This document shows positions 1 through 11,110 of a stretch of DNA of 64,000 nucleotides, piece after piece. The number at the start of each line of letters is the position of its first letter. Positions within the stretch are counted from its first letter, which is position 1. A program made the position numbers and the translations under genes. Source of the DNA: Rhyacophila brunnea (taxonomy: Eukaryota > Arthropoda > Insecta > Trichoptera > Rhyacophilidae); contig JAGYXB010002075.1 of NCBI GenBank assembly GCA_022495005.1, positions 310,001-374,000 on the forward strand, given 5' to 3'. The notes below the pieces were generated by a model. The model was not told where the DNA came from and searched no databases. It saw only the letters and a list, made by a program, of their open reading frames with translations.

Positions 1-1320
1 TGACTTAATAGGTAAGTGATAAAGTTTTTAACTACGTACGTTATTGTATTAATTTATTATATAAGTTAGAAATAATTATATTCGGTGTCATTGTGTATTT
101 ACCTGTTGGTGAGTGCACATAGTGCCCTAAGATGCCGAAAGGCGAAACCCGGGTCGCAAAATAAGACTCAAATGGAATAGTACAAAACTTCAATTCATTT
201 GAATTTATAATTCTCTACTTTGCTGATTGCAATTTATTCTCTCTAATTTCTTTGTATACATAATTATAATTAATGTAAATGTTTATTTTTCCTAATAAAA
301 TAAAATAACTTAAAAATTAACAATTTTTGGTCATGCTCCGCATTGACAGCATCTATGGATTACACGCCACTGGTACCCCGTATTGAAGAAAAATAGTTTT
401 TATTGTTAAATATTTTTTTGAATCCAAATCATGGATCCAATAGATTAAGCGAATGGCTTGACAACCGACGTCATCAACGATTTTTTTAGTTTGCTTCTTC
501 TTCTACGCCTTATTATGATTTGTTGATTTATTATTGTTTAAATGAAGCATCTGGCCTAGCCAGCACAGTCTTCCAATCATAATTTATTGAACGTGGCAAT
601 TTTTTTCCCAACAACCGACTAGTGAAGCTCTTCATTGTAATATTAATAATATTATCTTCTCCAATTCATTTTTTTCCGTCCCAATTGAAAATTCTCCGGC
701 ATATATATGGGTCAATCAGGGGCGGCTAAAAACTATTACACTTAAAAAAATCTGTTTTCAATTTTTAGAATTAAGTACCTAACTATTTTTTATTTCCAGT
801 AAAATTAAATTTAATGCACTAACTTTTTTATTCAACCAAATTATTATTTGCCATTGAATTCCTCCAAGAATGATTAATCATTAAATTTAATATCTAATTT
901 TGATCGGAACTATTACAGCTTTATGTGCATTACCTTGACATTTCAGATTTATAGGAAGTTTTTTTGTTACCCTAATTTTGAAAGTCATCAAAAATGTATT
1001 GATTTTTCAGTTAAAATATCACATTTAATTATGTATCAAATCATAAATATATTTTTTTAATTTTCACAAAAAATTGTTTAAGTAATATATTAAATTGAGT
1101 TCATAATATTATAATCTATTCTAGTAAAATGTCAGTGTATTGTATCCCAAATTCTTGGAAATATTTACTTAGGTATCTTTAAAGATAGAAATATTAGATA
1201 TCATACACCACTTACTTACCAATTTTATTTATAAATAAAAACTAAAAATAAATTTTATCATTTTATTTACTAGCTATTACTAACTATTTAATTTAGCTAT
1301 TCTAGTAAATTATTGACAAA
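1..1320. other. AT-rich DNA without recognisable gene
   Basis: I see no open frame, RNA gene or bounded repeat here. Around 130-160 there is a small GC-richer patch that matches nothing else in the window. The rest is A/T homopolymer-rich, ordinary insect intergenic or intronic sequence. Confidence 0.6.
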
Positions 1321-1800
1321 TAATTACAAGATAAAAAGAACTTTTTATATCGATTTTTTTTTAATTTTCTGTTGAATTGTTATGCTCAATATGCTCAAAC
1401 TTGTACTTGATATGAAGTAAATAAAAAACAAACAAACAAATAAATATAGAATACTGAAATGTCATTTTGACATTTCATTTTGATTTCCATAATAACGCAC
1501 GTATATATTAATAATTTAGTTGCTAGGACCACCCTCTTAGTAACCAATAATAGTCTTTTACTTTTTACGGATTTTTCTGAAAAAACTTTCCATACAAAAC
1601 AGAATTAACTGAAAATGAATTCAATTCTGCTTAAAGATGGCTAAAAGTATTAAAAATGCATTGGCATCGTGTTCTGATATATTCTAAAAGTTTAAAATGT
1701 ATAGCTAGTCAGGAAGTTAGTTAAAAATCGGTTGCAAGATTTGTACTGGACAAACAACCACCGCACAAACAAGAATACGAGCTAATAAAAACGTTGTAAA
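1321..1800 (+). repeat. Dispersed repeat family A, copy 1
   Basis: First of six copies of an interspersed, non-coding repeat of about 480-520 bp. It starts with TAATTACAAGATAAAAAG, which carries a self-complementary AAAAAGAACTTTTT block, and ends near ACGTTGTAAAA. Other copies begin the inner part with ACCACGTTTTT and end with AAAAACGTGGT, so subterminal inverted repeats are visible. The middle holds conserved landmarks shared by all copies (CGCACGTATATATTAATAA, CATTGGCATCGTGTTC, AACAACCACCG). No ORF is conserved. The structure suggests a non-autonomous DNA transposon, but the superfamily is not clear because no target-site duplication is consistent. Confidence 0.75.
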
Positions 1801-2105
1801 ATAATAAATCAATTCGGATTGAAACTGGTGGGCAATATTGAAACGTTAATATAAAATGATAAAAACTCTATTAATTTCAATATTCTTCGTCTTCATGTTT
1901 CCTTCTAATCATTGAGTGGATTTAAAAACTATTATCTTCTTCTGTTTGCAGTTACCAAGCATCACAATCAGTTTGGTGGTCATTTTTACTATGAACTGCT
2001 TCCAAGTTTTTTGTTCGTCCACAAGCAATAAGACCTCTGAACTTTTTCTATCACCTTTACCAGTTAAAACATTATGTATTTGGTAACTAATGGTCTATTA
2101 TATTT

Positions 2106-2340
2106 TCCCCAAGGATTCCAAAGTCGATTCACTGCTGGATGAAGGCCTCTTTTAACTCTTTCCAGTATTATCGGTCGCTAGTTGTTCGCTGCTACGTACA
2201 TACATCGAACTTTATGAGTTCGTATATCCAGGAAGTTTTAGAGCTTCTTTTTTTAGTGCCCCTAGGGTACCACTCTATGACGGTATTTGTCTAGTGGTTG
2301 TCCAATTGCCGAGCGAGAAAAAACGATGCAATCGATTTAA
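2106..2340 (-). mobile_element. Decayed LINE 3' end (RTE-like)
   Basis: The minus strand resembles the end of insect RTE-type LINE ORF2, where the last codons read roughly 'E-A-F-I-Q-Q' before the stop. The plus-strand signature is CACTGCTGGATGAAGGCCTC, the reverse of the LINE terminus. A related piece lies at 34545-34900 and a plus-strand version at 57055-57115. No frame is open, so this is a fossil. Borders are approximate. Confidence 0.5.
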
Positions 2341-2409
2341 TGTAAGAGCTGTCTGAAATAGTATCGGTAAAAATAATTAAATGTATGCGCACTAGAAGAC
2401 ATCGGAATC

Positions 2410-2420
2410 TGCGCAAGTTC
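2410..2420. repeat. Target-site duplication, left copy
   Basis: TGCGCAAGTTC occurs here and again at 3115-3125, exactly flanking the LINE between them. An 11-bp exact match is in the normal range for target-primed reverse transcription. Confidence 0.85.
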
Positions 2421-3114
2421 TTTTTCTTCTTCTTCGATGGCGCTACAGCTCAAGTCGAGCCCTGGCCTCCTCCACCGCCGTCCTTCAGCCGGTACGGTCC
2501 TCCGGACGTCTTTTCCAGTTCTTGATTTTTAGCAGCTGGTTGGCATCTTCTGTAACGTTATCACCCCATCGTGTGCCCCCCTGAGTTTTCTTCGAGGATC
2601 TTCTTCGGTATCCTTGACTCCCAGTTTAGCCTCTAGAGTTTTATGAAGGTGGAGAGTTTTGAATCTTAGTATAAGCGGTATAGTTCAGTGTTGTACCTAA
2701 TTCTCCACTCCCCACCATCATTCATGGGACTGTATATCCGCCTCAGGATCTTTCTCTCAAAGCAGACCACCATTTCAGCTGCTTTCATATTTAGCATCCA
2801 TGACTTGCACCCGTATGCAACGACTGGGCGTATGACAGTTTTATAGAGCTGGATGGGCAGCAGTGAGAAGTACGATTTATTTGCAGCGGTTATTCGGGCT
2901 CTTATTTCTTCCAGTTCCTCGTTCTCTTTTGTAATATTAGAACCCAGGTATGTGAACCGCTTGACAACCTCAAATTGATGGTTTCCAAAACTAGAACTTT
3001 GGCCCAGCCAACTCTGATTTTGTCAGCTTTGTACCATGATTTTAGTTTTGTTTTCATTTACACTTAAGCCAATCTCTAGTGCGGCCCTTTGGAGGTGGTC
3101 AAATTCTTTCTTCC
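2421..3114 (-). mobile_element. 5'-truncated RTE-clade LINE, ORF2 C-terminal part
   Basis: Read on the minus strand from 3114, broken frames encode the end of a reverse transcriptase and the region after it: a segment like GLSVNENKTKIMVQS, then FTYLGSNITKENEELEEIRA, then a thumb-like LYKTVIRPVVAYGCKSWML and FERKILRRIYSPMNDGGEWR. This order is typical of insect RTE-like endonuclease-reverse transcriptases. Endonuclease and catalytic palm motifs are missing because of 5' truncation. The 3' end carries a TTC/GAA-rich tail at 2421-2436. Frameshifts and stops interrupt it. The exact 11-bp duplication on both sides fixes the insert at 694 bp. Confidence 0.85.
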
Positions 3115-3125
3115 TGCGCAAGTTC

Positions 3126-3715
3126 AGGGTTAAAATTTTCCACTGCACCATAATATATTCCTTGCATAGAGGCTGGCAATATAACCTCCACTCCACGTTA
3201 ATTTGATATCATTTGAGAACCATTAAAAACTTTTGTTGAACATTTGTTCATCCAAATTCAAGTAATGACAGGTATCATAATGATGAAACCGTGCGCATCA
3301 AATGGGTAATAAATATTGTGGTTTTATACTCTGGTAAATAAAATATTTCCTAATCGCTCGTTTTGAACTTTGTGAGGTTTATCCCAATGTTATTTGATAG
3401 AAAAATACAAATGTCTCAATACAATACATACTTAGAACGCAATACTACGTCATTATATGTAATCACGTAATAATAGGTTGTGTTAAAATCGATCAAATTT
3501 GTAATTTGTTACTTGGAAATTATTATTGCATATTTTCTATAGATGCAACCTTTGTTATTTTATTATTACTAGAAATTGATTAAATTTTAATTTACAAAAT
3601 ATTTTTCTGAACTCTGTTATAAGCTTCAAAATTTTTAACAATTGTATCAAAATTGATAGAACAAATGTTTGCGACGGATACCTAGTGAGTGTACAGTGGT
3701 ATGACTTTAGAAGTG
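3126..3715. other. AT-rich DNA, nothing recognised
   Basis: No gene or bounded repeat is visible. The only longer frame, on the minus strand at 3555-3749, is low complexity and runs into a GA-rich tract, so I treat it as chance. Confidence 0.6.
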
Positions 3716-3727
3716 ACGAGAGGATCA

Positions 3728-3760
3728 ATGAGAGAGAGAGAGGATTCAACTCTCATCTCT
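3728..3760. repeat. GA/CT-rich simple sequence
   Basis: A purine-rich stretch with repeated GAGA followed by CTCTC-containing motifs that could pair back. It lies directly before a LINE remnant and may be its tail or flank. Confidence 0.6.
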
Positions 3761-3789
3761 CGTGAAGAGGACTCTCATCACGGTGAGAG

Positions 3790-3935
3790 TGAAGAGGCTC
3801 CGTTGGACCTGGTTTGCCTACTATTTAAGCCAACCCGATTCTAGTGTCCTGGAAACCCGCCAAACACTATCAATAGAGTGTATGCAACGGAGCTACAGGA
3901 TGCTGGCATGACCTGTGCCTAACTAAGGAGCGGAT
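3790..3935 (+). mobile_element. Degenerate LINE ORF2 C-terminal remnant
   Basis: The plus strand reads VKRLRWTWFAYYLSQPD, which matches the 'RLRWxGHVxR' region that follows the reverse transcriptase domain in RTE-like LINEs. The rest is mutated. It is short, without tail or duplication that I can see. Confidence 0.5.
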
Positions 3936-4239
3936 ATAGTTTTAAAAAAAGAATAAGATTCGTGAGGTGAATTCTTGTAATTTAATAGAATTCATTGAAA
4001 ATTTATATTGAAGAGTGATAGCTAATCAATACGTATCTAAAACCATTAAAAAAATCAATATTTTTACAATAAAAAAATATGTTATAAAATATTAATTCCT
4101 TAAAATAGCTCATGTTATTATAACGAGCTATTATGTTTATAATAAAATTTTCTCATTTTATGTTTAATTTAAATACATATTTTTTTCATAATTTTCTAAA
4201 AGAAATACTTTTTATTTATATCAAACCTCGTATTGGTAT

Positions 4240-4560
4240 GGTCACAACAAATATGTATTATGGAAATAACGTAGAAAGACTACAGCAAACAATGGATAAA
4301 GATGCATACAAGAAAATGTGATGTAATAACTGTCGTCAAACTTATGAAACGGCAATGGGTAGGACACGTCACTCAACGAGTGAATAAATGTTGGATAAAT
4401 ACACTCATACAGTAATAGTCAAGAGGCACTATGTTTAGATGATCACAGCAATGCTCTTAAACTTACTAGATCGATTAAATCGTGAAGTATAAACAAATAA
4501 CTAGGAACCGAGAAGAGTGGAAAGAGCTACAAGAGACCTCCGTAATTTAAAACCTTAATA
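4240..4560 (+). mobile_element. Degenerate LINE ORF2 C-terminal remnant
   Basis: Across frames the plus strand shows LMKRQWVGHVTQRVNKCW and, near the end, TRNREEWKELQETSVI. These correspond to the 'RxWxGHVxR' block and the terminal 'DRxxWxxLxE' block of RTE-like LINEs in the right order and spacing. Several stops lie between. The open frame at 4133-4321 overlaps only its beginning. Confidence 0.55.
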
Positions 4561-4697
4561 GTTCCATCGTAGTTCATAGGTATAGGTAACTGATAATAGT
4601 TTAAAACAATATGTTGTATGCTAGGTTTTATTTGTATTTAAATGAAACGACTTTTGATGTGTACCATATTTTATTACAATATTCTCTTCTTTCTTAA

Positions 4698-5786
4698 ATT
4701 CTTATTTGTCTTGTGGTTGTTTGTCCGGTACAAATCTTGCAATCGATTTTAACTAACTTTCCGACTAGCTAGACATTTGAAACTTTTAGAATATATCAGA
4801 ACACGATGCCAATGCATTTTTTAAATACTTTTAGCCATTGTTGATTGGGCCAACCTTTTACCAACACCAAGTACACTCCAAAATCTCGAAATAGTCGACG
4901 AGTTTGTATATCTGGGATCGACCATCAGTGGAAAGGGGCGGATGCGAAGCGAAAATAAGAAGGCGCACACAGATTGCAAAAAATTCGATGACACGCCTTA
5001 CCACTATATGGAAGGATCGGGGAATTTCGATTGCCACAAAAATTAAGCTTGTGCAAACATTAGTGTTCTCGATATTTCTATACGAAGTCGAGTCGTGGAC
5101 CCTGAAAGCAAGAGAACGGAAGGTAATTGATGCCTTTGAGATGCGGTATTGGCGCCGAATGCTTTGCATTTCTTGGACGGAGCACAGGACGAACCAATCA
5201 ATCAGCCAGAGACTGAAGATAAAGGAACAACTCTCGACGATATGTCTGAGAAGAATTCTGCAGTTTTTTGGACATATTGTCAGGCGCGGACCGGACAGCC
5301 TGAAGAGACTGGTGGTTTTGGGTAGCCTCCGGGGAAGGCGAAGCAGAGGAAGAGCATCTGCGCAATGGAGCGACCAAGTGAAAGAGCTGACTGGGGGCAC
5401 CATCCATTCTGCCCTGAGAGAAGCGGAAGATCGAGAAGGGTGGAAAGTCTTGGTCGCTCAAAGGATGGTGAAATTTAAATGTGGTCATGATCCTCAGCCA
5501 TGAGTGCACGACCAAGAAGAGAGAGCCATCTTAAAGTAGAATTGAATTCATTCTATTTGTATGAAAAGTTATTTCGGAAGAAATCCGTAATTCAATCCAC
5601 TATCCACTAGCAACAAAATTATTAATACATACGTGCGTTACTATGGAAATCAAAATCACGTTTCAGTATTATTTCTATCAAGTACACATTTTTTTGATTG
5701 TTTAAGCTAGCAAGTCAAGTTTATATGATTCAACAGAAAATTAAAAATGTTGTATATAAAAAGTTATTTTTATCTTATAATTATTT
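4698..5786 (-). repeat. Family A, copy 2, split by a LINE
   Basis: Minus-oriented copy of the family described at 1321. Its two halves (4698-4838 and 5524-5786) join seamlessly in the family consensus when the LINE segment 4839-5523 is taken out. This shows that family A was in place before the LINE arrived. Confidence 0.8.
4839..5523 (+). mobile_element. RTE-like LINE, ORF2 C-terminal half, 5'-truncated
   Basis: The plus strand first reads IVDEFVYLGSTISG, then after one frameshift an open frame (4904-5503, 199 codons) that is almost all LINE: RRRTQIAKNSMTRL, a thumb-like KIKLVQTLVFSIFLYEVESW, FEMRYWRRMLCISWTEH, the FGHIVRRGPDSL block, and terminal ALREAEDREGWKVLVAQRM. Endonuclease and catalytic reverse transcriptase motifs are absent. 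The element ends in an AAGAAGAGAGAG tail, as RTE elements commonly do. Hexamer AGCCAT flanks it (4833-4838 and 5524-5529), a short probable duplication. Related copies lie at 9190-10250 and 11538-11762. The long frame could be mistaken for a host gene; it is not one. Confidence 0.85.
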
Positions 5787-6335
5787 CATGATCAAATATT
5801 ATCCACATTACTTTGTACGCGTTCTATAAAATATAATAATGTGTAGTCTAGTTCGTAAAGTTATAAATACAAAATGGTAAAGCACCGCCGAAGGACCGGT
5901 TATTCTATTAATGTCTATTTATTGGATGAACTTTTTTTTTTTATTTAACTGTAATATAAAATTTGATACAATCGTAAATAATAAAATAAATCATTACAAA
6001 GACGAACTTGACACCGGATAAAATTGTAGCAAGTTGTGAAAGAAAAAATATATTGCCCGAGGTGCACTCTAATGTCTATACACCAATTTACCAACAGATA
6101 TCTCCGAACAAAACTGTTTATATAAATATTTTCAAAACGCCAATAAATTTATATTCTTTAGTCTTATTATTATAATTTATTAATATTGTTCTCATTCAGT
6201 AAATTGGCAGATCTTTGCGTTGGCAATTATTGTGAATATATCCTGCACTGTCTAAAATAGTTTCTGCATTTTTTGATACATTTGGTAGTAAAGAGGTGGG
6301 AGAATACTATTTTGATCGACTGCTTTCTTGTATTT
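5787..6335. other. AT-rich DNA, nothing recognised
   Basis: No ORF, repeat border or RNA gene is visible. A T-run with flanking AT-rich sequence occupies 5930-5945. Confidence 0.55.
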
Positions 6336-6339
6336 ATTT

Positions 6340-7360
6340 GCAATACTGTTCTTCTTCTTCTGTGACTATATCCGCTCCTCAGTTAGAGTACAAGGACACT
6401 ACATGGCACCTCCAAGAATCGTTTTCCAGTCTCCTTGCATCACCGCAAGTTATGTCAGCATCCTATAGCTTGGCCGTACTCACTATAGGTATGGATAGTA
6501 TTTAGCAGACTTATTTAAGACTCTAGAATTTACTTGGCTTGAATAACGGACAAACCAGGTTGAAATTCTCTTGAGGCTTCTGCAGTAGATAGCTTATAAT
6601 GATAGGCTACTTGGTCCGTTCTTGTTTCTCCTAAAATTACACACCTAATTGACCGTAAATACATATTCTCAAAGCACTGTATATGGTTACTATGAGCCTT
6701 CATAAGGTGCCATGACTCGCTAAAAGTTCCGTTCCGCTCTGTTTTAAGTCCGCGATATTCCACATCCAGTCGAATGTTGCTCCAGCCATTCTAATTCATA
6801 TAACGAAGTCTTTACAAAGTACTATAAGGGATGTTCGTTGTCAAATTACTTTGTCCCAACTACATCCGTAATTAGTTTGATATCAGATAGGTTGCTCGCG
6901 TGTGTGACATACGTTCGGGCAGGTGTGAATAATATACGAGTTGATGTTTTATATCATTTATATTATTGCGCACATTAACTTGTTTATTATTACACAGCAA
7001 GTGGCATGGTGTTAAATTATATTATATCACTAAGGTTTAATATGAACCTTTTAATTTGATAATTCAGCGAAGGACTGTAGCGTCATAATAACCTCTACAG
7101 ATGAACGAGGTATCTAGACAACTGTCAGATTCTTATATCTGCTTCCCCAAACATGAGCATAGACAACGGTGTTGCAGTTGTAGAGTTGGATAGAACCTCT
7201 ACAGTACCATCTTCCATGACTTTGGGTTTTCTCACGTTGATTTTCAAGCCAACGCAAGACGAATAATTAATTGTGACATAGTCTGTCGATTGTCTCTTGA
7301 ATGCTCTTGATTGAGTTTTCGAATATGACAGCATCATCAACGTATTTCTAGTCACACAGC
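6340..7360 (-). mobile_element. Degenerate LINE with YVDD reverse transcriptase motif
   Basis: The minus strand from 7350 reads KYVDDAVIFENSIKSIQETI followed by DRLCHN, which is the catalytic YxDD motif (here YVDD) and downstream palm segment of a LINE reverse transcriptase. Further on, 'GLKINVRKPKVM' follows in another frame. About 600 bp downstream, at 6763-6530, comes a later block: SESWHLMKAHSNHIQCFENM, LRSIRCVILGETRTDQVAYH, like the 'FExxxLRxIxxI.W.DRVxN' region. Stops and frameshifts make it non-functional. A related wreck lies at 44185-44670 and a third at 37985-38625. Confidence 0.65.
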
Positions 7361-7594
7361 TTCACTGTAGAAGTGACAGTTATGCATCGGTCAAGTGATA
7401 TAACTTTAAATGATTTACAAGATTAGCTGAGCATAAATCTTTCATTTTTCAACCGTACCCGGATAATATTATTTAACGGGTAAATATATTTTTAATATTT
7501 AAAGCAAAAGTTGATGTATTAGCACAATGACACATCATGTTGTCTATTAGTTAATCTTAGTGCTTGCAACAATTCATCACAACTAGGTAAAATG

Positions 7595-8110
7595 TTTCGT
7601 ATCCGGAAATTTGTACATATGCTACAACATGACGTGGCGAATTTTATGAGATGTTTTTACTAGGTTAGGTTAGGGTTAATCTAATTGGAACAGTACTATT
7701 TGCAAACTATCGCCGCATTTTGTATGATACGTACAAATGTATTCCACGGTGAAATGTTCAACGAAGAACTCGTCATTTGATAAAATGTTATACGATCTCA
7801 TGTTTCACGTACTGCGGTGTACGAATAAGTATCCCACGATGAACTGCATACCGTCGCTTAAGAAACAACACCGCGGAAGTCAATTAACAAGTTATTTTTA
7901 TTATTAAGTAACAAAAAACATTTTTTTAACTAAACACAAAAAAAAATAAGTTAAAAGGTATCAATTTTCAATTTTTTGAGACGTTTTTTGTTTCTCTTGA
8001 AAATTTTAATTAATTGACTTCCGTGGTGTTGTTTCTTAAGCGACGATACGTACAACTTACATGTAATCAAAATGTTTAAATTGCAGCGATCGATTGATTG
8101 GTCATTCGTC
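7595..8110 (+). repeat. Inverted-repeat family I, copy 1, with telomere-like tract
   Basis: A non-coding repeat with landmarks GTATCCGGAAATTTGTAC (7599), a TAGGTTAGGTTAGGG tract (7664-7678), CGCCGCATTTTGTA, CACGGTGAAATGTTCAACGA and TTTCACGTACTGCGG. The same landmarks occur in both orientations at 54960-55740, so the family is built of inverted arms around TTAGG-like repeats. This copy is interrupted by a separate foldback MITE at 7852-8045. Outer borders are approximate. Confidence 0.65.
7852..8045. mobile_element. Foldback MITE inserted in family I
   Basis: The first 36 bp or so (CGTCGCTTAAGAAACAACAC...) are repeated in inverted form at the end (...GTTGTTTCTTAAGCGACG), with only one or two mismatches over the arm. 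The 4-bp sequence ATAC is present on each side (7848-7851 and 8046-8049), and removing the insert restores the family I sequence. Non-coding; superfamily unassigned. A minus-strand 62-codon frame inside is chance. Confidence 0.8.
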
Positions 8111-8145
8111 AACCAATTTTTAGGCGATAGCGGCCGCATTTTTTA

Positions 8146-8676
8146 TTTTATAATATCTTTTGACCCTTTTTTATTTTTAGCAGTACACTGCTGGTCAAAG
8201 CATTTATAAATATCACGTTCAAGTAAGGGAGAAACTAACATATTATTATTATTGGGTCATCGCTCGGCGTTCGTCAGTCATTTCTATATGAAAGTTTTTT
8301 GGCGCTGATCCAAAACATTGTGAATGAAAAAAAAATATTTGCATACTTCATCCACACGATAGTAAATAAATTTGTCGTGGCAAGATCGATCGCGAGAAAT
8401 AAAAAGGACTTTGGAAAGTAAGTAGTTCAATTTCATTCTATTGAATCACCAGTTAAATTTATTATAAATATGTTTCGTTCCGCGCGAACTTTCCAGAATT
8501 TACTATTCACAAAAATAATTGACGTGTCTTTAGAGCAAATAAAAATATATTCTGTGAATAACGCATACGGATATGATATTTAATCAAAGTTCGGAAGATA
8601 AAATAAAATCTTTTCTGCAAGCCATTTGTGCGAAATATGCATTACACAAGAGAACCTAAAAAATACTATTCATTTT
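8146..8676. other. Unique DNA, nothing recognised
   Basis: Moderately AT-rich, no repeat border or coding signal that I can support. Confidence 0.55.
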
Positions 8677-8934
8677 TCGTCAGCTGAATGCAGAACTATT
8701 CTAACTCACATTTGAAATATTTTTCAGAAGAGTTTTTTGAAACAGCCTACTTCAGTTATTTATTATTTATATGGACAATTGTATGCACTATTTTTTTCAT
8801 CAATAATACTACTAAAATATGATGCATTCATTTATCCATAAAGATTATAAATAATTTCAGTAAGTGGTTTCAAAAAACTCTCTCCTCAAAAATTTCAAAT
8901 GTAAGTTAGAATAGTTCAGCATTCAGCTGACGTT
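8677..8934. mobile_element. Foldback MITE with arms of about 85 bp
   Basis: The left arm begins CGTCAGCTGAATGCAGAACT and the right end is its reverse complement with scattered mismatches (ending ...TTCAGCATTCAGCTGACG). The arms cover about 85 bp each with an AT-rich spacer. No clear target duplication is visible and there is no ORF. Confidence 0.7.
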
Positions 8935-9189
8935 TTGTTTCATTTAATATTTACTTAGTAATGTACCTACCAGTGTATTAAAGTTATCAAAAGCTGTTGA
9001 TTAAAACCAGTTCTATGCCGCCGACAAATTATCTCGCTCTATGAGGCCATATTCGACAGGCTGCACATACAAATTTCGCGAGTTATCTTGCACGACTTTA
9101 AACTCAAATAACTAGCCACTGTCGATTGATTTGTATAATCTAGAAAATTAAACACAGTGACATCTGTTTAAATAATTATTATGAAATAC

Positions 9190-10250
9190 TTTTTCTTCTT
9201 CTTGGTCGTACACTCATAGCTGAGGATCATGACTAATTTTTAATTTTGCCATCCATTGAGCGACCAAAACTTTTCATCCTTTTCGATCTTCCGCTCAGTG
9301 ACGTCCCGTGGGGGTAGGCAGATTGAGCGTCGCTTGGGTGCGGCAGTTACTCGAAGGGCGGCAAACGAAAAGAATCATTAATTTGGTATAGGCATATAGA
9401 AATAGCTACCTAAATTTTGTAATAACGTAAATATCTTAAATTAAGAATTCAGTTCACTAGTTGCAAACAGATTGTATTAATTAACATAAAAGGTTTAATA
9501 AAATTAATATTTATCAATTATAAAATATTTTTTTCGCGATGTCTAGTTTACTTCCGTTGCCTTTCGACGTACTTGATGACCAGAAACGGTACGTGCAGAC
9601 TTGCAGTTTAGTGCAGGCTTTGTGAAGAAAAAAGCGACATGGATTGTCCTTGATTCATCAAGATAGAGCAAATTAATGTATCGCAAAAATTACATGTAAG
9701 AATTCACTGTATTACCAACGTCAAAAAATCCCCACTTTTGGGGAAAAACTATTTATAAACTAAATTTTGTATACTTACGTATATGTACATATAACACATT
9801 TTTTAGATATTGGAGTCATGAAAGGGTGATAAAAAATACTGTATAAAAAATGGGCCGGCATTTTTGCGCTGCCTAAGGGCGGCATTATTTTGTCTAGGGA
9901 CGTCGCTGCTTCCGCTTCTCTCAAGGCATAATGAATGGTGCGCCCAGTCAGATCTTTCACTTGGTCGCTCCAGCACGCAGACGCTTTTCCTCTGCTTCGT
10001 TTTCCCTGGAGACCACCCAAAACCACCAATCTATCCAGGTTGTCAGGTCCGCGCCGGACAATATGTCCAAAAAAACTGCAGAATAAAATTCGTCTCAGAC
10101 ATATTGTCGAGAGCCGTTCCTTTATCTGCAATCTCGTCTTGTGCTCCGTCCAAAAAATACGAAGCATTCAGCGCCAACACCACATCTCAAAGGCATCAAT
10201 TGCCTTCCACTCCCTTGCCCAGGGTCCAAGACTCGACTCCGTATAAAAAT
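9190..10250 (-). mobile_element. RTE-like LINE remnant, split by a hAT element
   Basis: Same family as 4839-5523. The minus strand shows MLRIFWTEHKTR, RLSTICLRRI, FGHIVRRGPDNLDRLVVLGG and WSDQVKDLTG, ending in the shared 3' terminus near 9192. The open frame at 9775-10167 is a chimera: LINE codons followed by hAT sequence. The LINE reads through correctly when 9296-9908 plus one 8-bp duplication is removed. Confidence 0.85.
9296..9908. mobile_element. Non-autonomous hAT element, family C, copy 1
   Basis: The termini are CAGTGACGTCCCGTGGG and ...CTAGGGACGTCGCTG, inverted repeats of the hAT type. An exact 8-bp duplication, CTTCCGCT, flanks it (9288-9295 and 9909-9916), which is the hallmark of hAT transposition. 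The target is inside the LINE above. There is no transposase frame. A second copy in opposite orientation, 369 bp, is at 62829-63197. Confidence 0.92.
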
Positions 10251-10464
10251 ATAGACAAATTAGGTATTACAGCGATTGAAGTAAGAGTTTTGCTCTACAG
10301 TATACGCTAAAAATCAGTCAGATACTGCCATAGTAATATCGTGAGGCATAAAATAATTTAACACCCTTTACAAGTATCATGACACAGGTGACCGCTTTTT
10401 TTAAATTAACTATTTGAAATGAAAAATATTGGGAGACATGAGTATCGATTCGATACACAGACTT

Positions 10465-11110
10465 TAGTTTAAATCAAATCAAATTTCAAAAAACCAAATC
10501 AAATTTATTTATTTTACATATAATGAACATAACAAATTATAAATTCAAAGCGTTCACGACATGACATAAAATAAGTTTTAAAAATAAAAATACAGAGAAT
10601 TAGTAATAAAATAAGAAATAAAATAAGTAACACAATAAAAGTAAATGGAAGCACACAGAGTGAACTTTGATAGACCCTATCTTAAAAACCTATAAAACAA
10701 CGTCCACCTAAATTCACCCTCACGTAAGTGGAATATATCATTATCCGAAGCGATTTCATTAAACATGGTTACTGCCCTCCCAATCGACATTACTAATGGT
10801 AGGTTAGTTCTGCACCGTGGGAGAACAAACAACGGATGCCCTCGATTCCTAAGGTAATTATCAGAGACACACAAGCCAACACCACCAAGAATGGCAGAGT
10901 TCACATTTACGCCGCGTATAAGTCTGAAAAAATATGTAGCTAAATAAAGATCAGTTCTAAATTTTAAGCTACAGTATGTAAGCATCCCTAAGAGAAAATC
11001 AGTCGGATAGAGCCACGGATAATATCCATACAGCCGAAAGTAAAGGAGTCTTAAAAATTTCTTTTGTCAATGTCAATGCACCTGTAACCATACATTAAAA
11101 TATTCCAGAC
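10465..11110 (-). mobile_element. CR1/Jockey-like LINE 3' end with 3' UTR
   Basis: The minus strand encodes the end of ORF2: KKFLRLLYFRLYGYYPW, then in frame 10985-10677 (102 codons) SLKFRTDLYLATYFFRLIRG, HPLFVLPRCRTN and NEIASDNDIFHL, followed by a stop and an AT-rich 3' UTR. This terminal region is characteristic of CR1/Jockey-like LINEs abundant in Lepidoptera. The tail at 10466-10500 is a CAAAT-type repeat. The catalytic domains are missing. Sister 3' ends lie at 13632-13908 (minus) and 57207-57370 (plus). Confidence 0.8.

Noticed and set aside
4858..5515. Long opposite-strand frames (181, 199 and 105 codons) as host genes
   Set aside because: The plus frame is LINE ORF2 C-terminus and the minus frames are its shadows. 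Homologous LINE copies occur at 9190-10250 and 11538-11762.
9775..10310. 130-, 148- and 103-codon frames as genes
   Set aside because: They straddle the hAT/LINE junction at 9908 or are antisense to the LINE.
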